Position numbers and translations under genes: made by a program | The notes under the pieces: generated by a model | Database searches by the model: none | What the model was told of the DNA's origin: nothing | The model's input: the letters and a program-made list of their open reading frames with translations, nothing else | Shown: positions 9,196 to 17,439 of the stretch, piece by piece | Layout: every line of letters starts with the position of its first letter | How positions within the stretch are numbered: position 1 is the stretch's first letter | NCBI GenBank assembly: GCA_026393985.1 | Contig: JAPKZB010000041.1 | Span: forward strand, 1 to 55,793 | Length of the DNA: 55,793 nt | DNA from: Acidobacteriota bacterium | Lineage (GTDB): Bacteria > Acidobacteriota > Terriglobia > Bryobacterales > Bryobacteraceae | Direction of reading: 5' to 3'

Positions 9196-10044
9196 ATGAA
9201 AGACTATATGGTCTTTGGGCGAACGGGTCTGAGCGTGCTGGTAGCTGGCTGGATGTTGGCGCCGGCGGTGTGGGCGCAACGAAACGGCGGGTTTGTGCCG
9301 GGGCAGAAGCGGCCGCCGGGGGATCCGGTGGCGATTGCGCGGGGCAAGCAGGTGTACGGGATTTCGTGCCGGTCCTGCCACGGAGCGGATTTGCGGGGCG
9401 GAGACATGGGTGGGCCGAACCTGCTGCGGTCGCAGTTGACGTTGACCGACCGGGCGGGCGAGTTGATTGTTCCGGTGATCCAGGGGTCGCTGGCGCGGAG
9501 CGGGATGCCGGCAATCCCGATGAGTCCGGAGGACGCCAAGGCGGTGTCGGCGTATGTGCGCAGCGTGATGGACACGATTGGCGGGCAGGGGAAGCCGCCG
9601 AGTGAGATGGCGCCGCCGTCCATTCTGGTAGGGAACGCGGCGGAGGGCGAGAAGTTTTTCGGGCAGAAGTGCGCGGGCTGCCATGCGGTGACGGGTGATT
9701 TGCGGGGGATTGCCACGCGGTTAGCCGATCCGAAGGTGCTCCAGAATACGTGGGTAGCCGGGGTGGTGCGCCGGGGCGGCTTCGGGACGCCGCGGGGGAC
9801 CAAGCCGACGCTGGTGACGTTGACGCCGAAGACCGGCGCGCAGGTGCAAGGCAAGCTGGTGCGGATGGACGCGTTCCAGGTGACTTTGGAGCTGGAGGAC
9901 GGAACGATCCGGTCGTTCGGGCGGGACGGCGAGTCGCCGCGGGTGGAGGTGAAGAACCCGCTGCAGCCGCACATTGACATGCTGCCGCAGCTGACGGATC
10001 AGAACATGCACGACGTAACGGCCTACCTGGTGACGATCAAATGA
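9196..10044 (+). CDS. diheme c-type cytochrome, probable electron acceptor of the PQQ dehydrogenase
   Basis: The start chosen is the ATG at 9196, which gives 282 residues and a normal signal peptide ending AVWAQ. The open frame extends upstream to 8893 but would then overlap the divergent gene. Two heme sites are visible: CRSCH near residue 56 and CAGCH near residue 158. Both lie in cytochrome c folds with plausible distal methionines. Between the second heme and the C-terminus is a small beta domain (VQGKLVRMDAFQVTLELEDG) seen in acidobacterial cytochromes of this kind. The gene overlaps the next by 4 nt (ATGA), so the two are translationally coupled. It probably takes electrons from the dehydrogenase in the periplasm. 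Confidence 0.88.
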   Translation: MKDYMVFGRTGLSVLVAGWMLAPAVWAQRNGGFVPGQKRPPGDPVAIARGKQVYGISCRSCHGADLRGGDMGGPNLLRSQLTLTDRAGELIVPVIQGSLARSGMPAIPMSPEDAKAVSAYVRSVMDTIGGQGKPPSEMAPPSILVGNAAEGEKFFGQKCAGCHAVTGDLRGIATRLADPKVLQNTWVAGVVRRGGFGTPRGTKPTLVTLTPKTGAQVQGKLVRMDAFQVTLELEDGTIRSFGRDGESPRVEVKNPLQPHIDMLPQLTDQNMHDVTAYLVTIK

Positions 10045-11723
10045 CACGCTGTCTTGGATTTCTAGGCATTGGATTATGCGGCGCGGCGCTGTGGGCGCAG
10101 GGCGGGGGCGTGAGCCCGCAGGAGTTGGTGAAGCCTCTAAAAGAGCAGTGGCCGACTTACAACGGAGACTACTCGGGCCGGCGGTTCAGCCTGTTGAAAG
10201 AGGTGAATACGGCGACGGTGAAGAACCTGTCGCTGGCGTGGATGATCCGGCTGACGCCGGGGATGCCGGGGCAGGGGGGAGGCGGAGGACGTGGGCGGTT
10301 CGCGCCGCCGTCGCCGGCGAAGCTGATTGTGGGCGGCGAGGGGACGGGCGATCTGCAGTTGGGCGGGGGGACGATTAAGGCCTCTGTCCTGATGGTGGAC
10401 GGGACGCTGTACTTTTCGATGCCGGATAACGCGTGGGCGGTGGACGCGCGGGATGGGCGGGAGCTGTGGCACTACTACTGGAAAACGAAGGGCGGCACGC
10501 ACATCGGCAACCGTGGGCTGGCGATGTGGAACAACTACCTCTACATGGAGACGCCGGACAACTATCTGGTGTCGCTCGAGGCGAAGACGGGCAAGGAGCG
10601 CTGGCACAAGCCGATTGCGGATTTGGAGCAGGGCTACTTTTCGACGCCGGCGCCGGTGGTGGCGGGGAACCATGTGCTGGTGGGGACGGGGAACGATATT
10701 GATTCGCCGGGGTTCCTGCAGTCGTTCGACCCGGAGACGGGCGAGTTGCAATGGAAGACGTACATGGTGCCGATGAAGAAGGGAGATCCGGGGCTCGAGA
10801 CCTGGGCGAGCCTGGACGCGGCTCGGCACGGGGGCGGGCAGACGTGGATTCCGGGGGCGTACGATCCGGAGACGAAGCTGTACATCATTGGGACCGGCAA
10901 TCCGACGCCGGCGTACACGACAGGCAAGCGGGGGGACGGGGATAACCTGTACACGTGCTCGCTGGTGGCGTTGGACGTGGAGACGGGGAAGATCCGGTGG
11001 CATTATCAGACCTCGCCGCACGATTTGCACGATTATGATTCGGCGCAGACGCCGATTCTGGCGGATATGCCGTTTAACGGCAAGATGCGGAAGCTGGTGA
11101 TGACGGCGGCGCGGAACGGCTACTTCTTTACGCTGGACCGGGTGACGGGGGAGCGGCTGGTGAGTGCGAAGTATGGGATGCACACGAACTGGGCGAAGGG
11201 GCTGAACGGGAACGGTGCTCCGGAGCATGATCCGGTGAAGGACCCGACGGTGGGCGGGGCGCTGGTGTCGCCAACGGCCGAGGGTACGGTGAACTGGCAA
11301 CCGCCGGCGTTTTCGCCGGACACGGGGCTGTTTTATGTGCCGGAATGGAATGCGTTTTCGATTTTTTATCTGACGGAGCTGGATCCGCGGGGATCGATGG
11401 GGTTAGGGGGGAAGGAGGAGGTCGGGGTGGGATCGCCCGGGGATTACCTGAGCGCGATTGACTACAAGACGGGAAAGGTGGCTTGGCGTCACCGTTGGTA
11501 CGGCATGGGCGGGGGCGGGGGACTGCTCGCAACGGCGGGCGGGTTGGTGTTTGCGGGGGACGGGCAGAGCAACTTTGTGGCGCACGACGCGCGGACGGGG
11601 AAGCCGTTGTGGCATACGCGGATCGGGAACATTTCGAATGCGCCGCAGACTTATCTGCTTGACGGACATCAGTACGTGACGGTGGCGACGGGCGATGTGT
11701 TGTGGGCGTTTGTTTTGAACTGA
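10041..11723 (+). CDS. PQQ-dependent alcohol dehydrogenase-like beta-propeller with lanthanide-type DYD signature
   Basis: This 560-residue exported quinoprotein has a signal peptide (GFLGIGLCGAALWAQ) and the repeated W-motifs of an eight-bladed propeller (AVDARDGRELWHYYW, SLEAKTGKERWHK, ALDVETGKIRWHYQ). Residues comparable to the methanol dehydrogenase site are Asn287 (GTGNP), Asp331 (catalytic base) and Asp333, in HDLHDYD. The second Asp two positions on is the feature that marks lanthanide-using XoxF/PedH enzymes. The position of the usual metal-binding Glu appears to be Asp219 (GTGNDIDSPG). The adjacent Cys-Cys pair of methanol dehydrogenase is absent. The enzyme should oxidise an alcohol or aldehyde and pass electrons to the coupled cytochrome. 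Substrate and metal are inferred. Confidence 0.87.
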   Translation: MTRCLGFLGIGLCGAALWAQGGGVSPQELVKPLKEQWPTYNGDYSGRRFSLLKEVNTATVKNLSLAWMIRLTPGMPGQGGGGGRGRFAPPSPAKLIVGGEGTGDLQLGGGTIKASVLMVDGTLYFSMPDNAWAVDARDGRELWHYYWKTKGGTHIGNRGLAMWNNYLYMETPDNYLVSLEAKTGKERWHKPIADLEQGYFSTPAPVVAGNHVLVGTGNDIDSPGFLQSFDPETGELQWKTYMVPMKKGDPGLETWASLDAARHGGGQTWIPGAYDPETKLYIIGTGNPTPAYTTGKRGDGDNLYTCSLVALDVETGKIRWHYQTSPHDLHDYDSAQTPILADMPFNGKMRKLVMTAARNGYFFTLDRVTGERLVSAKYGMHTNWAKGLNGNGAPEHDPVKDPTVGGALVSPTAEGTVNWQPPAFSPDTGLFYVPEWNAFSIFYLTELDPRGSMGLGGKEEVGVGSPGDYLSAIDYKTGKVAWRHRWYGMGGGGGLLATAGGLVFAGDGQSNFVAHDARTGKPLWHTRIGNISNAPQTYLLDGHQYVTVATGDVLWAFVLN

Positions 11724-11729
11724 GAACGG

Positions 11730-11894
11730 TCAGGGTTGGGCGGGAGGCTGGTGGCGATCCCAGACGTGCACCGCGAGGACGCGGGGGCCGGCGGGGGCTT
11801 GGCGGATGACGTTGGTCTGCAACACGACCTGAAGATTCCGTTGCTCCCAGTTTTTGGGGGCGCGCCGGTTGAGCCTGACGCCGGGGCATTCGCT
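11730..11894 (-). pseudogene. C-terminal fragment of an unidentified protein (minus strand)
   Basis: Between stop codons at 11730-11732 and 11895-11897 (minus strand) lies an open stretch of 54 codons with no obvious start. It reads like real protein: ECPGVRLNRRAPKNWEQRN, then LQVVLQTNVIRQAPAGPRVL, then AVHVWDR. I cannot name the family. The fragment ends abruptly where the plus-strand cytochrome fragment begins, which suggests that a deletion removed the N-termini of two divergent genes. The call rests on appearance only. Confidence 0.3.
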
Positions 11895-12405
11895 TCAGCC
11901 GTCGTCTTCGTGGGAGGAGTCGCTTGGCGTGGTGCAAAGCGATAAGAACGCGGCCCGCTGCTTTGGCTGTCACATGACGGCGGATCGTCCGGGGGTGAAT
12001 TGTGAGGGATGCCACGGCCCGCAAGGGGGACATCCCGTGGCGAAGACGATCCGGCGCGACCGTACCGTGGAGGCCTGCGCTGCCTGCCACCGTGCTCCGC
12101 TCTCGCCGGCTCCGGAGGTGGAAGATCCGCTGAGTGTGCGTTTTGCTGCGGTGGGCCTGACGGTGAGCCGCTGTTATGTGGGCAGCCGCCGGGCCAAACA
12201 GCCTCTCGATTGCGTCACATGCCATGATCCGCACGCCAATGCCGCCCCGAGCGTTTCGTACGATGCCCAATGCCGGTTGTGCCATGTGGGGCGGGCAGCC
12301 GGTAGCTGTCCCCGCCGCCCCGATTGCGCGTCTTGTCATATGCCCAAGTCCACGCCCCTGCCTTATTTGACCTTCACCGACCATCGCATACGCAAACCGG
12401 ACTAG
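11854..12405 (+). pseudogene. N-terminally truncated multiheme cytochrome c (six CXXCH)
   Basis: Six heme motifs are present: CFGCH, CEGCH, CAACH, CVTCH, CRLCH and CASCH. The C-terminal pattern CHMPK...FTDHRI matches the heptaheme protein at 50784-52313, so the two belong to one family. Here the frame opens only at a TTG (11854) and has no signal peptide. Convincing family sequence begins near 11902 (SSSWEESLGVVQS). Without export the hemes could not be attached, so the gene is most likely dead. The TPR region found in the intact relative is also missing. If this is not a pseudogene, a frameshift upstream would have to supply the N-terminus. Confidence 0.65.
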
Positions 12406-13085
12406 GCGGTCTGCGGGTTGTGCGCACTGATGGCAGAATTCCTTCGACGGTCGGTCCACCGCGTTACTTTGGCGGCGCGCTCCTGCGGGCTACCTGGGTA
12501 TGGGGTGCTTCCCTTTAGCGGTCAGATGCCCGCCTCCGTCAGTGCTGCCGCTCGTGGCGAAACGGTCCGGGCGGGGAGCGTGGGAGGCTCGCGCCACCGT
12601 TGGGGAGAAATCTCCGATGGGTTGTCCGGGTGCCATGTTTCGAGGGAATCGGTTCTTCCCAGGGAAGCGACTTCGATCGTGACGGTGGACTTCCTGACTT
12701 TCGTTCTGAGCAGCCCCAGCAGGTGGTAGCGGGAGGCGTGAATCCGGGCGCCCATGGCGCGGAGGGCGGTGGGGCTGGTGAGCGTGCGGTGCCCTGGATG
12801 TTGTGGCCGATGAGGTTGTGGCCGATGAGGTTGTGGCCGATGAGGTTGTGGCCGATGATGATGTGGATTTGGGTACGATGAGCAGCGAAAGAGCGTGTTG
12901 GTTTTTGATTTCGGGTTGGGAAGTTTTTGTGGTGGGTGTTCGTCTAGGGAGGGAAATGTGGTCGGCCGGAGTTGTCCTGTCTTGGTGAGTCTGCGAGAGA
13001 ATCACGAGAGGGGAAGGCTTATGCCCGAGTGGATTGAACGGTGTGGGGCATGAGTTTCGGGCCGAGGATTGTTGCTACAGGGAGA
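12406..13085. other. 680-bp stretch without a convincing gene
   Basis: Short open frames exist on both strands but none is recognisable. The best is a 77-codon minus-strand frame at 12522-12755 (GARIHASRYHLLGLLRTKV, then SLETWHPDNPSEISPQRW). It may be a decayed gene, but I cannot place it. The stretch also holds the 15-bp minisatellite at 12800-12859. Together with the truncated genes to the left it looks like a decay zone. Confidence 0.4.
12800..12859. repeat. 15-bp minisatellite, four copies
   Basis: The unit gttgtggccgatgag occurs four times head to tail at 12800, 12815, 12830 and 12845. Only the last base of the fourth copy differs. Because the unit is a multiple of three, it reads as repeated SSATT in one minus-strand frame, but no gene is evident around it. 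Confidence 0.92.
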
Positions 13086-14018
13086 ATGAGATTGTTGACG
13101 GATTATTTGGCGGCGTACGGATATTGGGTTTTGGTCGGTGCGGTATTTGCGGAGCAGGTGGGTATTCCGTTACCCGCCACGCCGGTTTTGCTGGGGATGG
13201 GTGCCTTGGCGGCAGTGGGAAAGCTTTCTTTGTTCTGGGCCGTGGTGACCGCGATTTTGGCTTGTGTTTCGGCCGATTCGGTGTGGTTTTGGCTGGGACG
13301 GCGGAAGGGGCGAGCGGTGTTACGGCAGATTTGTCGGATTTCGCTCGAGCCGGAGCGATGCATGACTTCGGCCAACGCGTGGTTTCTGCGGGTGGGGGAT
13401 CTGACGGTGGTGATGGCGAAGTTTGCACCGGCGTTGAGTCCGGTGGCGGCGGCGATTGCGGGGACGGAGGGGATGTCGGCGCGGCGGTTTCTGCTGCTGG
13501 ACCTGGTGGGGGCGACGGCTTGGACGGGCGGGTTTCTGGGGTTGGGTTACGTGTTCCATGACCAGGTGGAGCAGGTGGTGGAGTGGGTGGGGCGGCTGGG
13601 GAGGTGGGGATTTTTGGCAGGTGGGGTGCTGCTGGTGGGATTTGCGGTGATGAAGTGGGGAAAGCGGCAGCGGGTGTTGCGGAGGATGCAGGAGGCGCGG
13701 ATCAGCGCGGAGGGATTGTGGCAACGGTTGGAGGCGGGGGAGGGGTTGACGGTGCTGGATGTGCGTAGTCCGGTGGAGTTGGCGGCTGGGCGGACGAAGA
13801 TTCCCGGGGCGGTGCATTTTCCGATGGCGGAGTTGGAGCGGCGGCATGGCATGGTCCCGCGAGATGGGGAGATTGTCCTGTACTGTTCGTGTCCGGAGGA
13901 GCGGACGAGTGTGGCGGTGGCGCTGGCGTTAGAGCGGCACGGGGTGCGGCGAATTCGGTTGCTTGCGGGTGGGTATAGCGGGTGGCGGGAGCGGGGTTTG
14001 CGCGTGGAGGAGTTGTGA
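13086..14018 (+). CDS. DedA-family membrane protein fused to a C-terminal rhodanese domain
   Basis: The ATG at 13086 is preferred because it starts directly at the membrane domain (MRLLTDYLAAYGYWVLVGAV); the frame is open to a GTG at 13041. The protein is 310 residues. Residues 1-200 form the DedA/VTT (SNARE-associated) domain, with EQVGIPLPATPVLLGMGALA, a re-entrant-type G-x-R-F region (AGTEGMSARRFLLLDLVGA) and about five hydrophobic segments. Residues about 215-310 form a rhodanese domain (LTVLDVRSPVELAAG, then PGAVHFPM). Its active-site loop is YCSCPEERTS, with the nucleophilic Cys near residue 266. Lipid-flippase activity is known for some DedA proteins, and sulfur or redox chemistry is likely for the rhodanese part. 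What links them is not clear. The gene stands alone. Confidence 0.88.
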   Translation: MRLLTDYLAAYGYWVLVGAVFAEQVGIPLPATPVLLGMGALAAVGKLSLFWAVVTAILACVSADSVWFWLGRRKGRAVLRQICRISLEPERCMTSANAWFLRVGDLTVVMAKFAPALSPVAAAIAGTEGMSARRFLLLDLVGATAWTGGFLGLGYVFHDQVEQVVEWVGRLGRWGFLAGGVLLVGFAVMKWGKRQRVLRRMQEARISAEGLWQRLEAGEGLTVLDVRSPVELAAGRTKIPGAVHFPMAELERRHGMVPRDGEIVLYCSCPEERTSVAVALALERHGVRRIRLLAGGYSGWRERGLRVEEL

Positions 14019-14096
14019 GGTTTTGAAGGTGGGAGCGGATCTCGGTTCCGGAGATCTCCTGCTGGCACCGGGTCTGCAATGCGCGGCACCATTTCA

Positions 14097-14161
14097 AATT
14101 AATAATTAATAATTAATATAATTTTATCTCAATTCCTGTGCTATTGTCGTACATTTGTACG
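14097..14161 (+). promoter_or_regulatory. AT-rich promoter region with TATAAT and a 6-bp inverted repeat
   Basis: A sharp AT-rich block (repeated attaata) contains a perfect TATAAT at 14117-14122. The inverted repeat CGTACA-TT-TGTACG lies at 14148-14161, in the likely early transcribed or operator position. No good -35 box is seen 17 nt upstream. This is the most AT-rich stretch of the window and lies directly before the phage-tail-like gene. Confidence 0.45.
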
Positions 14162-14216
14162 ATGGAACCCTCTGCCTAAAAGAGGTGGATTGGAAGAATG
14201 GAAAAGGAGTTTTGGA

Positions 14217-15906
14217 ATGAATCGGTTGCTTCCTGTTGGGGTAAAGAATATTGCTGGTTCGAACTATACCGCGGTCTTGCTTGGCCAGTTCAGCACGAGC
14301 GGGGAAGGTAATGGCTGGCGTTATTTGATTGTTAAATCGACCACTACTGGCAGAGAAACCCAGTATGGATATTATGATTGTTTTGGAAAAGCGAGCCTTG
14401 ATTTAGCGTGGGCGAACCCGAGCGCGTTGTCGTTCAGTGAGCCGTCGTACAGCATCGATGCTGAGTTGGGCGATTTATTGAAGACGGTGTCGAGTGAGGG
14501 CGCGGCGGTGACCAACTACGCGCTGGAGACGGGTGGTAATTTGGCCGCGGTGTCAGCGAGTACGGCGACGGTGGCGACCAATACGGGAGCTGCGGCGACG
14601 AGTGCGGCGTCGATTGTGACGAATACGGCGGCGGTGGCGACCAATACGGGAGTTGCGGCGACCAGTGCGGCGGCGATTGCGACGAATACGGCGGCGGTGG
14701 CGACCAATACGGGAGCTGCGGCGACGAGTGCGGCGTCGGTTGCGACGAATACGGCGGCGGTGGCGACCAATACGGGAGCTGCGGCGACGAGTGCGGCGTC
14801 GATTGTGACGAATAGCCAATACGGGAGCTGCGGCGACGAGTGCGGCGTCGATTGTGACGAATACGGCGACAGCGGCGGCGAATACGGGCGCGACGGCGAC
14901 GAGTACGGCGTCGATTGCGGTGAATACGGGGCGGATTCCAGCGCAGGGCTTGGCTGGTCCGGCGAATTCGCTTCCGGTAGTGCTCTGCTCGGATGTCGCG
15001 ATGACCGGTCCGGCGGCGCAGACGGCGGGGAGCAACATTCTGACGACGGATGGGTCGGCGACATCCTGCGAGCAGTACAACGGCGTCCTGCTGCAGGTGG
15101 TCAGCACGGTTGGTGTAACGGCCGGGGCGGTTGCCTTCGAGCAGTCGGCGGACGGGACGAGCTGGGTGGCGCTGCAGGTCCTGGACGTGGCTGCGCAGAA
15201 TGCGAACCCGGTAACGACTTTAACGATTTCCGCGAATACGGTGCGGGTTTTTGCGGCGAGCCTGTTTTGCCGTTTCCTCCGGATGCGGGTTTCGACGGCG
15301 GTGGTGGGCGGTTCGATTCAGGGGATGGCGGTATTTTCTCAGAACACCCCGATACCGTTGACGCGGAACGTGCAGCAGGCGGTAGCGTCGCAGTTGAACG
15401 CGACGGTGGTGGGATCGGGCAACTTCTCGGTAGTTGGTCCGGGGGCTCATTCGGCGGCTTCGTCCGGGAATCCGGTGCGAGTGGCGGGACGGGTAAATAC
15501 GGCGGTCGATACGACGCTGGTGGCGGGGGACACCTCCGATCTGTTTGTCTCTTCGTCCGGGCAGTTGGTGCAGAAGCCGTATGCGGGTGCCGAGATGGAC
15601 TGGCAGTATACGGGAGTGCTGACAACGACGACGGCAACGGCGGTACGGGCGGCGGGAGCGGCGGGCGTTCGCAATTACGTGACCGGGTTGCAGTTCCAGA
15701 ACACGAGTGCGACGGCCACGACGGTGTTGGTGTCGGACGGAGCGGCTCTGATTGCGCAGTATAACGCTCCGGCGAATATGGCGTTACCGGCGGTGATTGG
15801 GTTCACGACGCCGCTGCGGGGAACGGCGGCGACGGCGCTGAACGTGAACTGCGGGACGGCGGCGGCGAACCTGCTGGTGAACGTGCAGGGTTACCAGGCC
15901 GCGTAG
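14217..15906 (+). pseudogene. phage-tail-like repeat protein, interrupted by a frameshift
   Basis: The ATG at 14217 follows a strong ribosome binding site (aaaaggag). Residues 1-115 form a small N-terminal domain, with AT-richer codons than the neighbours. Residues 118-200 are 21-residue repeats (AVATNTGAAATSAAS type) that fit three heptads each and could form a trimeric coiled coil. At 14814-14817 four bases (agcc) replace the expected 18, shifting the frame. The continuing frame (14818-15906) encodes 362 more residues. They end in a conserved tail-protein region (RNYVTGLQFQNTSATAT, then TPLRGTAATALNVNCGTAA) familiar from prophage genes. No other phage structural gene is nearby. The frameshift could be a real loss, a slippage-prone phase switch or a sequencing error. 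Confidence 0.72.
14568..14931 (+). repeat. 63-bp tandem repeats inside the tail-like gene
   Basis: Full units start at 14568, 14631, 14694 and 14757; a shortened unit spans 14818-14868 and a diverged one 14869-14931. Each full unit encodes 21 residues. The junction between the fourth and fifth units has lost 14 nt net, which causes the frameshift. Confidence 0.9.
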
Positions 15907-15937
15907 TTTTCTGGCCGCGTAGCAAGAGCAGCGGGGG

Positions 15938-15961
15938 GAGGCGGCCTGAGCGAGCCGCCTC
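15938..15961 (+). terminator. hairpin after the tail-like gene
   Basis: GAGGCGGC (15938-15945) pairs with GCCGCCTC (15954-15961) across an 8-nt loop, followed by ttccc. It lies 31 nt after the stop codon at 15906. A terminator is likely, although the T-run is poor. Confidence 0.5.
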
Positions 15962-16236
15962 TTCCCGGAGGCTGGGCTGCTTCGATGCCTCCCAGTTGGG
16001 GGCTATTGGCTATGGGTGCGCGGATGTTATTGGGCTCGGTGGTGTTGGCGTGCCGGGAAGCTCGGATGGGAGGGAACGCGCACGAACGGGATGGTGGGCG
16101 GCATGGAAAGCCGAGAAGGGCCAGTGGCAACAATCACCCGCACCAATATCGGTGGGCCAAGGCGGCGCATCGGTGGGGGCTGGATGTGGAATAGTGGTGA
16201 AAGAGAAGAGTGGATGCTGAGAACGAAGGAACGCCA
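15962..16236. other. spacer before the AlbA_2/ParA pair
   Basis: No gene is recognisable. Just upstream of the chosen start, AAGGA (16226-16230) serves as ribosome binding site for the ATG at 16237. An in-frame GTG at 16210 would add nine residues. Confidence 0.4.
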
Positions 16237-17439
16237 ATGAGACCGCTGGGTGATCCGGAGTTGCTGGTGATGCTGCGGGGCATGGAGTCCGACCGCGTGG
16301 AGCGGAAGGAGAGCTTCCAAGGCAGCGCGCCGAAGGGCGTGCGCGAGGCGGTGTGCCCCTTTGCCAACGATGTGGCCGGCCATCAGGCACCAGGCGTGGT
16401 CCTGGTGGGCGTTCGCGACGATGGCACGGCCGCCCGTAACTTCATCGTGACGGACGAGCTGCTGCGGGCACTGGCGGACATCAAGACCGATGGGCAGATC
16501 ACGCCTCCTCCCAGCCTGATGGTGGAGAAACGCAACGTGGAAGGTCTAGAGTTGGCCGTAGTGACGGTGTGGCCGTGTGACACACCGCCCGTGCGTTACC
16601 AGGGAAGGGTCTTCATTCGATGGGGCCCGCGACGCGGGATTGCGACGAGCCAGGACGAACGCGTTCTGAACGAGCGGCGGCGGTTTGGAGACCGGCCTTT
16701 CGACGTACGGGCCGTGGCGGGCGCGACCGTGGCGGAGATCGACCTGCTGCGGTTTGAGCAGGAGTATCTGCCGGCGCTGGTGGCCCGGGATGTGCTGGAG
16801 GCGAACGAGCGGACGATGGCACAGAAACTGGCGGCCACGAAGCTGGCTCTCGGCGAGACGGATTCGACGCCCACGGTGCTGGGACTGCTGGTGGCCGGGA
16901 GGGTACCCGCGGACTGGATTCCGGGGGCTTACACGCAGTTCCTGCGGGTCGCCGGGGTGGATTTGAGCGGACCCGTGGCAGACGAAGCCGTGATCCACGG
17001 GACGGTGGCCGACCAGATCCGCCGGTTGGAGGAGAAGTTGGCCGCGCATCAGGTGCGCGGCGTGCGCTTCGCGGATGTGGACCGCGAGGCCCGCAGCGAA
17101 CGGTACCCGATGGAGGCGCTGCGGCAACTGGTGCGGAACGCTTTCATGCACCGGAGCTACGAGGCGACGAACGCACCGGTGCGGGTGTACTGGTTTGACG
17201 ATCGTCTGGAGATTCATAACCCGGGCGGACCTTTCGGTTCGGTGACGCCGGAGAACTTTGGACAGCCCGGGGTGACGGATTACCGGAATCCGAATCTGGC
17301 GGAGGCATTGCGGGCCCTGGGGTTTGTGCAGCGATTTGGCGCGGGGATTCCGGTGGCCCGGAAGGCGCTGGGCGAGCGGCTTTATTTTGCGGTGCAGCCG
17401 CAGTTGGTGGTGACCATTGTCCGGGGAGAGCAGTCGTGA
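16237..17439 (+). CDS. Schlafen/AlbA_2-type ATP-binding protein (AlbA_2 + HATPase_c_4)
   Basis: The protein has 400 residues. Residues about 8-130 match the AlbA_2 (Schlafen) domain: ESDRVERKESFQG, then REAVCPFANDVAG and GVVLVGVRDDG. Residues about 270-395 match the HATPase_c_4 module (ALRQLVRNAFMHRSY, DDRLEIHNPGG, RFGAGIPVARKAL). In such proteins the C-terminal part is usually read as ATP-binding and the N-terminal part as nucleic-acid binding. The ATG at 16237 has AAGGA six nt upstream. The stop overlaps the next gene's GTG (GTGA, 4 nt), so this and the ParA-like protein are probably made together. The family includes transcription regulators and defence proteins; which applies here cannot be decided. 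Confidence 0.83.
   Translation: MRPLGDPELLVMLRGMESDRVERKESFQGSAPKGVREAVCPFANDVAGHQAPGVVLVGVRDDGTAARNFIVTDELLRALADIKTDGQITPPPSLMVEKRNVEGLELAVVTVWPCDTPPVRYQGRVFIRWGPRRGIATSQDERVLNERRRFGDRPFDVRAVAGATVAEIDLLRFEQEYLPALVARDVLEANERTMAQKLAATKLALGETDSTPTVLGLLVAGRVPADWIPGAYTQFLRVAGVDLSGPVADEAVIHGTVADQIRRLEEKLAAHQVRGVRFADVDREARSERYPMEALRQLVRNAFMHRSYEATNAPVRVYWFDDRLEIHNPGGPFGSVTPENFGQPGVTDYRNPNLAEALRALGFVQRFGAGIPVARKALGERLYFAVQPQLVVTIVRGEQS

Noticed and set aside
11128-12459. Minus-strand open frame of 443 codons across the cytochrome remnant
   Set aside because: Composition is Pro/Arg/Ser rich, and it runs antisense to both the PQQ dehydrogenase end and the CXXCH-bearing frame.
12800-12859. Possible CRISPR array
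   Set aside because: The units are adjacent with no spacers and are only 15 bp long.
14217-15906. Complete prophage
   Set aside because: Only one tail-like gene is present. No integrase, terminase, capsid, lysis gene or attachment-site pair was seen.
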